Shown here: positions 7,055 through 15,247 of the stretch, one piece after another
How the letters are laid out: every line of letters begins with the position of its first letter
Numbering within the stretch: position 1 is the stretch's first letter
NCBI GenBank assembly: GCA_964491395.1
Contig: CAZBGI010000048.1
Coordinates: 1 to 26,697, forward strand
Direction: 5' to 3'
Length of the DNA: 26,697 nucleotides
DNA from: SKVR01 sp964491395
GTDB lineage: Bacteria > Bacteroidota > Bacteroidia > Bacteroidales > UBA7960
Program-made: the position numbers and the translations under genes
Notes under the pieces: generated by a model
What the model saw: only the letters and a program-made list of their open reading frames with translations
The model's database searches: none
What the model was told of the DNA's origin: nothing

Positions 7055-7773
7055 CAAGTTTTGACAAACCTACCCGCAGCTACCTTCTCAAAGCCATCAG
7101 AGAGATGATATACGATGAAAGGTGGGAGAAATTTACAGAGGTTATTAATCAGCGCACCCGTTATCTTTCCCTGGTACTGGAAGATTTCTACCAACCCCAT
7201 AACGGAAGTGCTATCATTCGCACCTGTGAACTGATGGGGATTCAGGATTTGCACGTGATTGAAAACAGAAACCCCTATGAAATCAACAAAGACATTGTAG
7301 TTGGCTCCAACAAATGGATCAATATCATTCATTACAGACAGGAAGAGCATAATACCCTCAAGTGCTTTGAGAAACTCCGAAAGAAAGGATACAGGATTGT
7401 TGCCACAAGCCCGCATAAAAACGATTGTCTGCTCAAAGAATTGCCCCTGGATCAAAAAACTGCTCTTGTTTTTGGCAATGAGGGTTTTGGGTTGTCGGAT
7501 GTGGCACTGAAAAATGCCGATGGTTATGTCAGAATTCCCAGTGTTGGTTTTACCGAAAGCTACAATCTTTCGGTCTCTGCTGCCCTATGCATTTACGAAC
7601 TCAGAGAAAGAATGACACATGAAAAAATAGCATGGCAACTAAGTGATGAGGAAAAAGAGATTCTTTTGCTCAACTATGCCCTTAAATCGGTCCGAAATCC
7701 GACAATGCTGGTAAAAAATCTGTTGAGCAACAGACACAACGGTTCCATTTCGTCCATAACTCAAACCCTGTAG
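7051..7773 (+). CDS. trmH: TrmH-type tRNA 2'-O-methyltransferase
   Basis: SPOUT-fold enzyme that uses S-adenosylmethionine to methylate a ribose 2'-OH; this TrmH subtype usually makes Gm18 in the tRNA D-loop. The family motifs are visible: the first motif with catalytic Arg in NGSAIIRTCELMG (near residues 52-64), FGNEGFGLSD (near 142-151) and GFTESYNLSVSAALCIYE (near 165-182), which form the knotted cofactor site. Length, 240 aa, and the C-terminal extension with a basic helix fit TrmH (E. coli 229 aa) better than the RNA methyltransferases RlmB or TrmL. Its start codon overlaps the stop of the ureohydrolase gene. Confidence 0.85.
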   Translation: MTSFDKPTRSYLLKAIREMIYDERWEKFTEVINQRTRYLSLVLEDFYQPHNGSAIIRTCELMGIQDLHVIENRNPYEINKDIVVGSNKWINIIHYRQEEHNTLKCFEKLRKKGYRIVATSPHKNDCLLKELPLDQKTALVFGNEGFGLSDVALKNADGYVRIPSVGFTESYNLSVSAALCIYELRERMTHEKIAWQLSDEEKEILLLNYALKSVRNPTMLVKNLLSNRHNGSISSITQTL

Positions 7774-7975
7774 GGATAGAGCGAAACAACCATGATTAAC
7801 CCTTAAACGTATACAAGCAGGTCGATTCAAGAAGCCATGGATTATCCGCATAAAAGGAAATTCCGCATATTCCTTGTAACCCATAAAACAAATTAAAACA
7901 CATGAATTAAAAAGTTTTTTTGCTATATTTGTGTTGATTGCAAATAAACTCATGTTAAACCAAATCAATTGAACA
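7774..7975 (+). promoter_or_regulatory. Intergenic region with -7 box for the THX gene
   Basis: No gene is seen in these 202 bases. TATATTTG at 7924-7931 matches TAnnTTTG exactly and lies 44 nt ahead of the THX start; no TTG is found at the matching -33 distance. CCCTGTAGGG at 7767-7776, at the trmH stop, is a short palindrome with no T-run. Confidence 0.5.
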
Positions 7976-8098
7976 ATGGGTAAAGGAGATGTAAAAACAA
8001 GGAGAGGCAAAATATTCCGTGGCAGTCATGGGAAACTAAGGCCTCGCAACAAACAAAAAAAACATAATTCCAGGTTACAGAAAGTTAATAAGAAATAG
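7976..8098 (+). CDS. 30S ribosomal protein THX
   Basis: A 40-aa, extremely basic protein starting MGKGDVKTRRGKIFRGSHGK and ending RLQKVNKK. This is the THX (bTHX) family, first known from the Thermus 30S subunit, where it lies in a cavity of the 30S head and stabilises rRNA; Bacteroidota commonly encode a homologue with the same MGKGDxKTxRGKIxxGSxGxxRP signature. The small size is normal for the family. It has its own -7 box 44 nt upstream and a hairpin terminator downstream. Confidence 0.9.
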   Translation: MGKGDVKTRRGKIFRGSHGKLRPRNKQKKHNSRLQKVNKK

Positions 8099-8123
8099 CC
8101 GCAGATACCACGGCATTACCAAA

Positions 8124-8169
8124 CAGGCAGATCATTCCTTCAAGCCAAGGATGATTTGCCTGAATTTTT
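8124..8169 (+). terminator. Terminator of the THX gene, overlapping the murD2 end
   Basis: CAGGCAGATCATTCCTT at 8124-8140 pairs with 8147-8162 with one G-U pair and one bulged T, around a 6-nt loop; AATTTTT follows at 8163-8169. The stem contains the stop codon (8132-8134, minus strand) of the convergent Mur ligase gene, so this terminator lies inside another gene's coding end. Confidence 0.65.
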
Positions 8170-9538
8170 CTCCCCTTTCCTCGAAATTGCGAAACATATC
8201 ATAGCTGGCAGCAGCCGGCGACAACAAACAAATACTACCGGGGGTACATAGCTTAACAGCTGTTAGCACGGCCTCTTCAAAATCATTCACTACAAGGCGA
8301 TATCCTGTTTGACTGTCTAAGACTCCACCTCCGAGTTCCGAATTTATTCTTTTGCCCGCTTCTCCTATTAAAAGCAGGTTTTTGACAGGGTTTTTCCTCA
8401 GGTATTCTGTCAGAACACTATAGTCTATTCCCCTGTCGAATCCCCCCACCAACAGTGTTTCAATTCCGGATAAAGTCTTAATCGCTTCAATGGTTGATTC
8501 GGGAATGGTACTGATGGAATCATTATAATAGCTAACACCTTTGTAGTTTCTAACGAGTTCGAGCCGGTGGGGCAACCCTTCAAATGAAGCTACTGCCTGC
8601 TGTATAACAACATCTTTCACGCCATGCAAATGGGCCGCCAGGGCTGCCGCAGCAACATTATTCAGGTTATGTCGTCCGGGTAGTTTACGATTGACACACA
8701 CTTTTTCAAGAGTGTATTGATTGCCCTGTTCATCGTTGATTATTAAATCCGCATCTTCGCACCACACACCGGGATTTCCTTCCACCGGGTAATTGAGAGA
8801 ATACAAGGTTCCGGCAAGATTCATCTCAGCAACCAAGCTGCGGATATTTTCCAGGGAGATATTGCAAATAAAGGTATCTCCGGGTTGTTGCCAGCGGGCA
8901 ATGTTAAGCTTGGCCAATTGGTAGTCGCGGTAGGATTTATAGTGATCAAGGTGTTCCTGAAAAATATTGAGTAAAACAGCCATAGCAGGTGAAACAGGGC
9001 AACCTTCAAGTTGATGACTACTCATTTCAAAAACTACCACGGTTTCATTTTTCACCCTGTCAAGCATTTCGAAAGGGGGAACACCGATATTGCCTGCAAG
9101 CAGCACGTCTTTTCCTGCAAAGCAGAAAATATGATACAACAGGCTTACGGTTGTGCTTTTCCCTTTGGTGCCGGTTATCCCCACTACCTGTTTTCGGAAT
9201 AACTGAAGAAAAATTGCGGTTTGTGATGTAAAATCGGGGGTTTTTACATTTTCACTCAAATAGAGCTTTGCAGGAGATACACCAGGAGATTTAATAACAA
9301 CATCGCAGAGAGGAAGTGCTTCAGTGTAATGCGCTCCACAATAGAAAGCAACATGCTGATCAGCACCGAACTCCTCTTTGAATTGCTCAGGAACAGCGGG
9401 GTTACTGTCTGCAATGACAATATCGCAGTATGATACAAATTTTCTCAGTGCCAGGTAAGAGGATTTCCCTTCTCTTCCATAACCTAAAAGGCATACACGT
9501 TTTTGAGCAAATTGGTTTTCAAAGAATTGCTTCACCAT
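8132..9538 (-). CDS. murD2: Mur ligase, probable UDP-MurNAc-L-Ala:L-Glu ligase
   Basis: Cytoplasmic Mur ligase (468 aa) that adds glutamate to UDP-MurNAc-L-Ala in peptidoglycan synthesis. Seen: N-terminal Rossmann-like domain (LLGYGREGKS, 18-26), ATP loop GTKGKST (123-129), EHLDHY with the lysine usually carbamylated nearby (Lys210), GLPHRLELV (321-329) and LLSPAAASYDMFRNFEERG near the C-terminus. Where E. coli MurD has DSKATN and GGDGK, segments that form the D-Glu pocket, this protein has DSISTIPEST (340-349) and GGFDRG (365-370), the pattern I associate with MurD2, which takes L-Glu. It lies 8 nt after the MurL-like gene, not in a division/cell-wall cluster. Hence MurD2 is the preferred reading; an ordinary MurD remains possible. 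Confidence 0.8.
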   Translation of the reverse strand: MVKQFFENQFAQKRVCLLGYGREGKSSYLALRKFVSYCDIVIADSNPAVPEQFKEEFGADQHVAFYCGAHYTEALPLCDVVIKSPGVSPAKLYLSENVKTPDFTSQTAIFLQLFRKQVVGITGTKGKSTTVSLLYHIFCFAGKDVLLAGNIGVPPFEMLDRVKNETVVVFEMSSHQLEGCPVSPAMAVLLNIFQEHLDHYKSYRDYQLAKLNIARWQQPGDTFICNISLENIRSLVAEMNLAGTLYSLNYPVEGNPGVWCEDADLIINDEQGNQYTLEKVCVNRKLPGRHNLNNVAAAALAAHLHGVKDVVIQQAVASFEGLPHRLELVRNYKGVSYYNDSISTIPESTIEAIKTLSGIETLLVGGFDRGIDYSVLTEYLRKNPVKNLLLIGEAGKRINSELGGGVLDSQTGYRLVVNDFEEAVLTAVKLCTPGSICLLSPAAASYDMFRNFEERGEKFRQIILGLKE

Positions 9539-9546
9539 TACATACC

Positions 9547-10929
9547 TTATTTAGCGGCCTTTTCCAGATTCTTCTTCAATAAATCTGAGAAATTTTCGTA
9601 TAGCCCGTTAAACGGATTCCAGAATTTCATTTGCTCATCAATATCCTTAAACCTGATACCTCCTGTGCGTGATTTGTGATGGCGCAGCAAAACCGGTAGT
9701 TCCTCCTCCTCTTTACCAGACCACAGTGAAGCCAGGGCTGAATTCACCTCATCAATCGTCCCTACACATTCAAAAGGTTTTTCGGTGGCCAGTCCACTAA
9801 GTTGATCCAACAGCGGTATCAATGATTCTTTTTCAAGCAGATTCTCTCCAAATATACCTACCATGGTATGGTTTTCAACAAAAGGAGCGAGCATGATGTA
9901 GGTAAAAAGGCATTTGGGGCAATGGCAACACCACGAATTGGTTTTGCTGCCTGCATTGCAGGATCGGAAAACAGGAAAGAACTGGGGATTTTGGGCAAAA
10001 ACAGCAGCAATCTGCAATTCATTGAGAGGTCGTAGCAAGCTGAAATAGTTGACATCTGATGAGATAAACCGGTTCACATACTTGCGAAAATCTTTTTCAA
10101 AACCGTAAGATTTCGAATACTGGTGATTGATGGTAGTTCCGGGAATGGTCGCTTCGTTTGCGCTGGACTCATTAGAAAGGGCAATATGTTTATGGCCTGT
10201 TATGGCCGAGACAAGAATACCGACAAAAGCCACCAGGGCAGAAAAAGGAGTATGACCATTAAGAAAGCCTTGCTGATTGAGTTCTATAAGAGCAGGATCG
10301 AGGGTTCGTTGTATGGAGAAAAAATCCTCTTCAAGCCCCGCCATTTTCACTGATTCAAGGGTGGCTTTTCCCGGATTAATGGCCATGGCTATGCGTTCAT
10401 TGGAAACATTGGCCAGTACACTCAGTGTTACCAGCGAATCTTTTCCTCCCCCCACCGGTATAATCACCCCGTTGTGGGTTTCAACCGCTTGTCTTTGAGA
10501 TATCGGTCTGGCATATTTTTCGAATGTAAATTCTATAAAATCTCCGAAAGAAGCTTCGATGCCATTGAGATAGAAAAACTCTCCCAATCCATGAAAATAC
10601 AATTCTTTCCACCACTTCTGCTGAAGCGTATTCAGTTGAAAAGGTTTTATGAGTACCTTGGGAGAACAGGAAGCTTTCCAGTAACTGACCATCTCCACCA
10701 TTCCTATATGAAACACGAGGCTGTTTAGCAAATAGGGATGCAAATGGGCAATGGAAAATCGTTTCAGGGGAATGGTATACCGGGGATAAAAGTCAACCTT
10801 TCCTTCAAGAATAAAATGAAATTGAAGTTGAAGTTCATTATTTTCTACCTCAAAAGAATAAGACTCATACGTAAAAAGGGGAAACTTTTTCCGGAGTGAC
10901 AGATATTTTTTATGGTTGTTTCTGCTCAT
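9547..10929 (-). CDS. murL: UDP-MurNAc-L-Ala-L-Glu epimerase, MurL-like
   Basis: I assign this 460-aa protein to MurL, the ATP-dependent epimerase first described from Xanthomonas that turns the terminal L-Glu of UDP-MurNAc-L-Ala-L-Glu into D-Glu. Support: a PP-loop-like ATP motif GGGKDS at residues 160-165 after an N-terminal domain with no known catalytic motif, LSNESSANEAT at 251-261 with NHQYSKSYGFE just after, and a Cys-rich WCCHCPKC at 333-340 followed by FTYIMLAPF. Length fits the family. It is the first gene of a two-gene operon with the Mur ligase only 8 nt downstream, which is the expected MurL-MurD2 partnership. It is otherwise often annotated as hypothetical; an unrelated PP-loop ATPase is the main alternative. 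Confidence 0.75.
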   Translation of the reverse strand: MSRNNHKKYLSLRKKFPLFTYESYSFEVENNELQLQFHFILEGKVDFYPRYTIPLKRFSIAHLHPYLLNSLVFHIGMVEMVSYWKASCSPKVLIKPFQLNTLQQKWWKELYFHGLGEFFYLNGIEASFGDFIEFTFEKYARPISQRQAVETHNGVIIPVGGGKDSLVTLSVLANVSNERIAMAINPGKATLESVKMAGLEEDFFSIQRTLDPALIELNQQGFLNGHTPFSALVAFVGILVSAITGHKHIALSNESSANEATIPGTTINHQYSKSYGFEKDFRKYVNRFISSDVNYFSLLRPLNELQIAAVFAQNPQFFPVFRSCNAGSKTNSWCCHCPKCLFTYIMLAPFVENHTMVGIFGENLLEKESLIPLLDQLSGLATEKPFECVGTIDEVNSALASLWSGKEEEELPVLLRHHKSRTGGIRFKDIDEQMKFWNPFNGLYENFSDLLKKNLEKAAK

Positions 10930-10988
10930 AGGGTCAATTTCTGAACAATGGTATTCTTTTTATTGTTAGCTGCAAAGGAAACACCCAA

Positions 10989-10996
10989 CAAAGATA
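10989..10996 (-). promoter_or_regulatory. Promoter -7 box for murL-murD2
   Basis: On the minus strand this reads TATCTTTG, an exact TAnnTTTG match about 60 nt upstream of the murL ATG. No convincing -33 element was found. The hairpin TGCCA/TGGCA around 11006-11018 lies just upstream and could be an operator, but I have no further support for that. Confidence 0.45.
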
Positions 10997-11070
10997 GAGT
11001 TTTAATGCCATTGTGGCATGGTAAGTCAGCAAATAATCAATCACTAAACCCCACAAAACACCGTTAATTT

Positions 11071-11634
11071 ATGAGCCAGAAACTAAAGCCCTCACAAGGT
11101 AGATTATTGATCAGTGAACCCGCTTTGCGTGATTTTTATTTTAGCAAAAGCGTGGTTTTACTTGTGGAGCATAGTGCAGAGGAAGGTACCTTCGGGCTTA
11201 TCATCAATAAACCAGTTCACCTGAAACTTAATGAAGTAGTAAAAGATTTTCCCGAAGTAGATTTTCCTTTGTACCTTGGAGGTCCTGTACATCCCGAACG
11301 TCTTTTCTATCTGCATACCCTGGGCGAACAAATTCCGGGCAGTATTCAGGTACAAGACAATCTGTTCTGGGGTGGAGATATTGATAAGCTCATGGAGCTC
11401 ATAAACCTGAATCTCATAAGTCCTTCGCAGGTAAAATTCTTTATCGGGTATGCCGGCTGGGAATCCGGCCAGCTTGACCGTGAAATGGGCGAAAGTTCAT
11501 GGATAGTAACCCAGAGTTCTCTGGATTTTATTTTAGCAGACAACCCCGAAACACTCTGGGCCAGCATACTGAAAAAAATGGGCAACGAATATGCCATCTG
11601 GGCCAACTTCCCTTCCGATCCTATCTTGAATTAA
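11071..11634 (+). CDS. YqgE/AlgH family protein
   Basis: UPF0301 (YqgE/AlgH) family protein of 187 aa, the normal length. The conserved blocks are present: KPSQGRLLISEPALRDFYFSKSVVLLVEH at the N-terminus (residues 6-34), GTFGLIINKPV near 39-49, LYLGGPVHPERLFYLHT near 67-83 and FFIGYAGWESGQLDREM near 122-138. The family has a solved fold but no settled biochemical role; AlgH has been linked to alginate regulation in Pseudomonas. It is a single gene here, transcribed away from murL, and its stop is 6 nt from the convergent gene that follows. Confidence 0.9.
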   Translation: MSQKLKPSQGRLLISEPALRDFYFSKSVVLLVEHSAEEGTFGLIINKPVHLKLNEVVKDFPEVDFPLYLGGPVHPERLFYLHTLGEQIPGSIQVQDNLFWGGDIDKLMELINLNLISPSQVKFFIGYAGWESGQLDREMGESSWIVTQSSLDFILADNPETLWASILKKMGNEYAIWANFPSDPILN

Positions 11635-11640
11635 TCGCTG

Positions 11641-12477
11641 CTATCGGGCAATTTTTTCAAAATCCTTTACAAGAAACGCATCGGGATTCTGGCCATCTAC
11701 ATCGTGGCTTGAAGAATAAAGCACACTTCCATCGCCTGCAGAAACAACAAACTTCCAACATTTGCCCCTGCCCAAACGAGTGGCATCTTCGGGACCCAGC
11801 TTGTGAAGAAATGCGACATCATCTCTGTCCAGGGCTATGGCCTCTTCAATCTCTTCAGGTGTTACAATTTTTACTGTGTAAGGATAATATCTGCGGATTT
11901 CTTCTTCCGTTTTTATTCCGGGGGCCAGTTCATCTTCCAGCAACCACAGTTCCATTTGCTTTAACTTATCATCATTGACATTCATGATGCGGGCCAGTCG
12001 CATGCGGGGAGTGTCATTGTCTTTGCTGGCATGCGTCTGCATGAATTTTACAAAGGCTCCCATCTTATAAAGATAATCATAGTCGTCAGCATCTCTGTAA
12101 GCCAGGGGTACGGATGCCAAATCAGGCATACTTTCAAAATCACGCTTTTTATCCCCCATCACAAAATTGATAAAAACATACACCTCATCAAGATTTTTCT
12201 GTTTGATATCCGCCAGAACCATAAAGGAAGCATCTTCGTTGGTGCGCAAACGATGAAAATCATCAAAACTGATAACCTCAAACGGGGTAATAGTCCAGTG
12301 TTTCTCCATGGCTTCCCTGAGGTAGGTATTAAACTTTGAAAATGGATCGCGGTCTTCTACTAAATAGGTTGTACTGTTGTAGAATTTTTTAAAGTGTTTT
12401 TTCCGGGCAGCCCTTACCTGGGCCATACTATCAAAAACAAACAAGGACAATACCAGCAAAATAAGTGTTTTCTTCAT
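11641..12477 (-). CDS. Exported protein of unknown function
   Basis: I do not recognise this 278-aa protein. It has a clear signal peptide (MKKTLILLVLSLFVFDSMA, cleavage likely before Gln20) and no further membrane segment. The mature part is charged, with KHFKKFYNSTTYLVEDRDPFSKFNTY near residues 27-52 and an acidic central stretch; no catalytic motif stands out. The region SFDDFHRLRTNEDASFMVLADI (about 69-90) suggests a small alpha/beta domain seen in Bacteroidota exported hypothetical proteins. It ends 6 nt from the yqgE stop, and starts in a 214-nt divergent region shared with the NlpC/P60 gene. Periplasmic location is inferred from the signal peptide. Confidence 0.7.
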   Translation of the reverse strand: MKKTLILLVLSLFVFDSMAQVRAARKKHFKKFYNSTTYLVEDRDPFSKFNTYLREAMEKHWTITPFEVISFDDFHRLRTNEDASFMVLADIKQKNLDEVYVFINFVMGDKKRDFESMPDLASVPLAYRDADDYDYLYKMGAFVKFMQTHASKDNDTPRMRLARIMNVNDDKLKQMELWLLEDELAPGIKTEEEIRRYYPYTVKIVTPEEIEEAIALDRDDVAFLHKLGPEDATRLGRGKCWKFVVSAGDGSVLYSSSHDVDGQNPDAFLVKDFEKIAR

Positions 12478-12691
12478 GCTAAATTTTCTTTTTTAAAACG
12501 TTGATATTCCTGTTATCCCAGGGTTCAGGTTTTCTGAAACTCAAACTGTAGGTAAAAGTAAACAATCAGGAAACATCCTGACATACGTAAAACACCCAAT
12601 TGGCTTATAATTTTACACCTGTTTTTACGTTTTTATACAATTGCCGGCAATTTATCTCATGCTTTTTCACGAAGCAAAAGAATACTGGAAT

Positions 12692-13249
12692 ATGAATCAT
12701 GAAAAATCCAACTTTTCTGTAACGGTAATAATCATACTGATGATAATATTTCCTGTGGCAACTTTGCTGACAGAGCACTATACAAAAAGCAGCAAAGATT
12801 CGGTGGAAAAGGCATTCGACACCTTGGCGGTTCCGGGCTATACCTACTTTACCCTTCACAGGATAGAAATAAATGAAAACGCTGACACTGCTTTGTATAA
12901 TGCAATATTTCCGCTGATAGGCATACCGCACCGCAGCCGCGCAAACAGCAATGGTCTGGATTGCTCAGGATTTGTAAAAAAGGTATTTCAGGAGGCTTTT
13001 AAAAAAACATTGAAGGGAAGTTCCGGAGACATCTACCAAACAGGAACTCCCATTCGGGATACAGAGCTCAGGGAATCGGATCTGGTTTTCTTTACCATCG
13101 GGGGTACTCAAATCAATCATGTAGGTATTTATCTCAATAATGGGAAATTTGCCCATGCATCCTCCTCTGCGGGGGTAACTATCAATGATTTGAATGAGAA
13201 TTATTATCAGAGACACTATAAAGGTGCAGCCCGGATTACAATCGAATAA
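12692..13249 (+). CDS. NlpC/P60 family peptidase
   Basis: Cysteine peptidase domain of the NlpC/P60 type, which usually cuts gamma-D-Glu-mDAP bonds of cell-wall peptides. In this 185-aa protein a hydrophobic segment at about residues 9-26 serves as signal anchor; the catalytic domain follows with DCSGFV (Cys91), NHVGIY (His143) and a third polar residue most likely His155 in FAHASS. DLVFF precedes the His as usual. The frame opens further upstream at a TTG (12641), but Met at 12692 gives a normal charged N-terminus before the anchor and I prefer it. It is convergent with aroK, 22 nt apart. The substrate would contain the D-Glu made by the MurL/MurD2 route if both assignments are right. Confidence 0.85.
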   Translation: MNHEKSNFSVTVIIILMIIFPVATLLTEHYTKSSKDSVEKAFDTLAVPGYTYFTLHRIEINENADTALYNAIFPLIGIPHRSRANSNGLDCSGFVKKVFQEAFKKTLKGSSGDIYQTGTPIRDTELRESDLVFFTIGGTQINHVGIYLNNGKFAHASSSAGVTINDLNENYYQRHYKGAARITIE

Positions 13250-13271
13250 AGCTTGACGTAAGGAATTGATT

Positions 13272-13778
13272 TTATGCATCCCCAAATACCAGTGAACTTA
13301 CATGAAAAGGTTTTACATTTTCTCCCCTTACAATACATTTTGCCTGGTTATAAAAGAACTCACGTTCCCGAAGTTTTTCTTCAATATAATCACGCAAATG
13401 ATCAGGATTCAATCCCTGTATCAATGGCCGGATGTTTCGCGATTTTTCCAGCCTGCTGGCCAGGCTGCCCGGACTCATTTTTAAATAAACGGTCACGCCT
13501 TTGCGGTTCATGATTTCCATGTTGTTTCCCCAGCAGGGCGCACCGCCTCCGGTTGCGATTACCACGTCATCCGATACTTCAAGCGTTTCCAGGTAATCTT
13601 TCTCCAGGTTACGAAAATATTTCTCCCCTTTCAGGTCAAATATTTCACTTATTTTCATTCCTTCTTGTTCTTCCAAAACGTGGTCCATATCAATAAACCG
13701 GTATTCAATCTTCCGGGCGAGCCTTTTTCCCAGAGTCGACTTGCCGCTGCCCATAAATCCTATCAAAAAAATTATCAT
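13272..13778 (-). CDS. aroK: Shikimate kinase
   Basis: Phosphorylates shikimate to shikimate 3-phosphate with ATP in the chorismate pathway (cytoplasm). The P-loop GFMGSGKST is at residues 7-15, the shikimate-binding Asp is in FIDMDHVLEEQ near 29-39, FRNLE near 55-59 supplies the substrate-binding Arg, and GGGAP is near 77-81. NIRPLI near 114-119 is the adenine-lid region. Its 168 residues are typical for the single-domain enzyme. A minus-strand -7 box (13855-13862) sits about 80 nt upstream. Confidence 0.95.
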   Translation of the reverse strand: MIIFLIGFMGSGKSTLGKRLARKIEYRFIDMDHVLEEQEGMKISEIFDLKGEKYFRNLEKDYLETLEVSDDVVIATGGGAPCWGNNMEIMNRKGVTVYLKMSPGSLASRLEKSRNIRPLIQGLNPDHLRDYIEEKLREREFFYNQAKCIVRGENVKPFHVSSLVFGDA

Positions 13779-13854
13779 GGTTACTGGAATTACTGGATTC
13801 TCTTCTACTTTTTTCTATCCCTTAAAATTAACTACAGAACAGTTGTTTTGTACC

Positions 13855-13862
13855 CAAAATTA
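13855..13862 (-). promoter_or_regulatory. Promoter -7 box for aroK
   Basis: The minus strand reads TAATTTTG, an exact TAnnTTTG match, 77 nt upstream of the aroK ATG. No TTG at the right -33 distance was seen. It is divergent from the flippase -7 box 54 nt away. Confidence 0.4.
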
Positions 13863-13915
13863 ATCCTTTTCTGATCATATCATCCTACCTATACAAAAGA
13901 ATAAAATAATAAAAT

Positions 13916-13923
13916 TAATTTTG
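13916..13923 (+). promoter_or_regulatory. Promoter -7 box for the flippase-epimerase pair
   Basis: TAATTTTG matches TAnnTTTG exactly. Transcription would start near 13927-13930, after the first in-frame ATG at 13925, which supports translation starting at the second ATG, 13961. Confidence 0.45.
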
Positions 13924-13960
13924 CATGGGATTTATACTGGTAGTACTCCATTGGAAAGAA

Positions 13961-15244
13961 ATGCTAAAAAAACTTTTACCCTCATCTGATTTATTCAAAA
14001 ATATATCCACGCTGGTAGCAGGTACCTTTGCAGCTCAACTTATCGCAATTCTAATGCAGGGGGTACTGAGGAGACTGTATCCGGTGGAAGATTTCGGGGT
14101 TTATGATGTTTTTATCAGCATTACCGGAATACTGATGGTGATTGCCAGTCTCAGATACGAGATGGCTGTAGTATTGCCCGAGAAGAAAGAAGATGCTGTG
14201 AACCTTGTATTTGCCGGGTTATTCTCTTCCTTCACTTTCAATTTTGTGCTTTTGTTGCTTTTATACTTCTTTGAGGGACCTATTCTCAGGTTTCTCAATC
14301 TTGAGTCCCAACACAGATTCATGCTATATTATTTGCCGGCTGCTATATTATTGTTCAGCACCTACCAGGTCTTCAATTACTATTTGGTACGATACAAGGC
14401 TTACAAAGATATTTCGGTAAACAGAATATCGCGCCGCATTTCGGAGGGTGCCGGACAAGCAGTGTTTGCCCTTGCCGGCAGGTTACATACAGGACTCATA
14501 TGGGGTAATATTATCGGACATGTGGTAAACATTGTTGCCGGATGGATACAAATGCTGCGCAATGGATTTAGTTTGAAGAGCTTTTCCATTCGCAGGCAAT
14601 GGACTCTGGCAGGAAGATACAAAGAGTTTCCTGTCTATAATATGTTTCCTGCACTACTCAATGCCATTTGCATGCACCTTCCCCTGTTGTTGATCAATAA
14701 GTTTTATGATCCGGAAGCCACGGCCCATTTCGGATTGGCAAGGAATGTACTTGTGCTGCCGGCCAGCATACTGACTGTCAGCATTTCACAGGTATTGCTG
14801 CAAAGCATTAGTGAGAAATGCCGTGCCAAAGAAAGTTTCATCAGCGACCTGAACAGAATACTTGTTCTGCTGGGAGTGATGGCCGCAGTAATGACAGTAT
14901 TGATTTTATTATGGGGCCCCAACCTGTTTGCTTTGTATGCCGGGCAGGAATACTACATTTCAGGAATTTACGCCAGGATTATCGTGGCAGGTGCCGCGCT
15001 AAAACTTGTCGTGGCCCCGGTTAGTACCCTGGTTATTCCTTTAAATAAAATAAAAGTTTTTAGTTTGTGGCAAGTTGTCTATTTTCTTTTGATCAGCAGT
15101 TTGTTTCTGATGAGTCATTTGCACATTCACACATTTCTTTATGTTATACTGATTATGGATGTAATTGCCTATAGTGCCTTACTCGCTATCATTCTCTACC
15201 TGAGCCACAGTTACGAAAAAAGTATTAATCAACAACATCACTGA
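13961..15244 (+). CDS. Wzx-like polysaccharide flippase (MATE/MVF superfamily)
   Basis: Integral membrane protein of 427 aa with about 12 hydrophobic segments, of the oligosaccharide flippase/polysaccharide biosynthesis family that moves lipid-linked sugars across the inner membrane. The N-terminus (KNISTLVAGTFAAQLIAILMQGVLRRLYPVEDFGVYDVFISI) is characteristic: first helix, then the short conserved RLYxxExFGxY-type segment. The central stretch SASLRYEMA-like (IASLRYEMAVVLP) is also usual in this family. I start at ATG 13961, which has GGAAAGAA directly upstream and follows the predicted transcription start; the in-frame ATG 13925 would add 12 residues. A UDP-GlcNAc 2-epimerase gene follows with 3 nt between, suggesting a shared glycan job. 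Confidence 0.85.
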   Translation: MLKKLLPSSDLFKNISTLVAGTFAAQLIAILMQGVLRRLYPVEDFGVYDVFISITGILMVIASLRYEMAVVLPEKKEDAVNLVFAGLFSSFTFNFVLLLLLYFFEGPILRFLNLESQHRFMLYYLPAAILLFSTYQVFNYYLVRYKAYKDISVNRISRRISEGAGQAVFALAGRLHTGLIWGNIIGHVVNIVAGWIQMLRNGFSLKSFSIRRQWTLAGRYKEFPVYNMFPALLNAICMHLPLLLINKFYDPEATAHFGLARNVLVLPASILTVSISQVLLQSISEKCRAKESFISDLNRILVLLGVMAAVMTVLILLWGPNLFALYAGQEYYISGIYARIIVAGAALKLVVAPVSTLVIPLNKIKVFSLWQVVYFLLISSLFLMSHLHIHTFLYVILIMDVIAYSALLAIILYLSHSYEKSINQQHH

Positions 15245-15247
15245 TTG

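Noticed and set aside
8989..9231. Small plus-strand frames inside murD2
   Set aside because: Antisense shadows of a clear Mur ligase.
12641..12691. TTG at 12641 as the NlpC/P60 start
   Set aside because: It would put 17 extra residues before a normal signal-anchor that begins MNHEKSNF; no ribosome-binding site seen.
13925..13960. ATG at 13925 as the flippase start
   Set aside because: It is 1 nt past a TAATTTTG -7 box, so it would lie before the transcription start; ATG 13961 has GGAAAGAA upstream.
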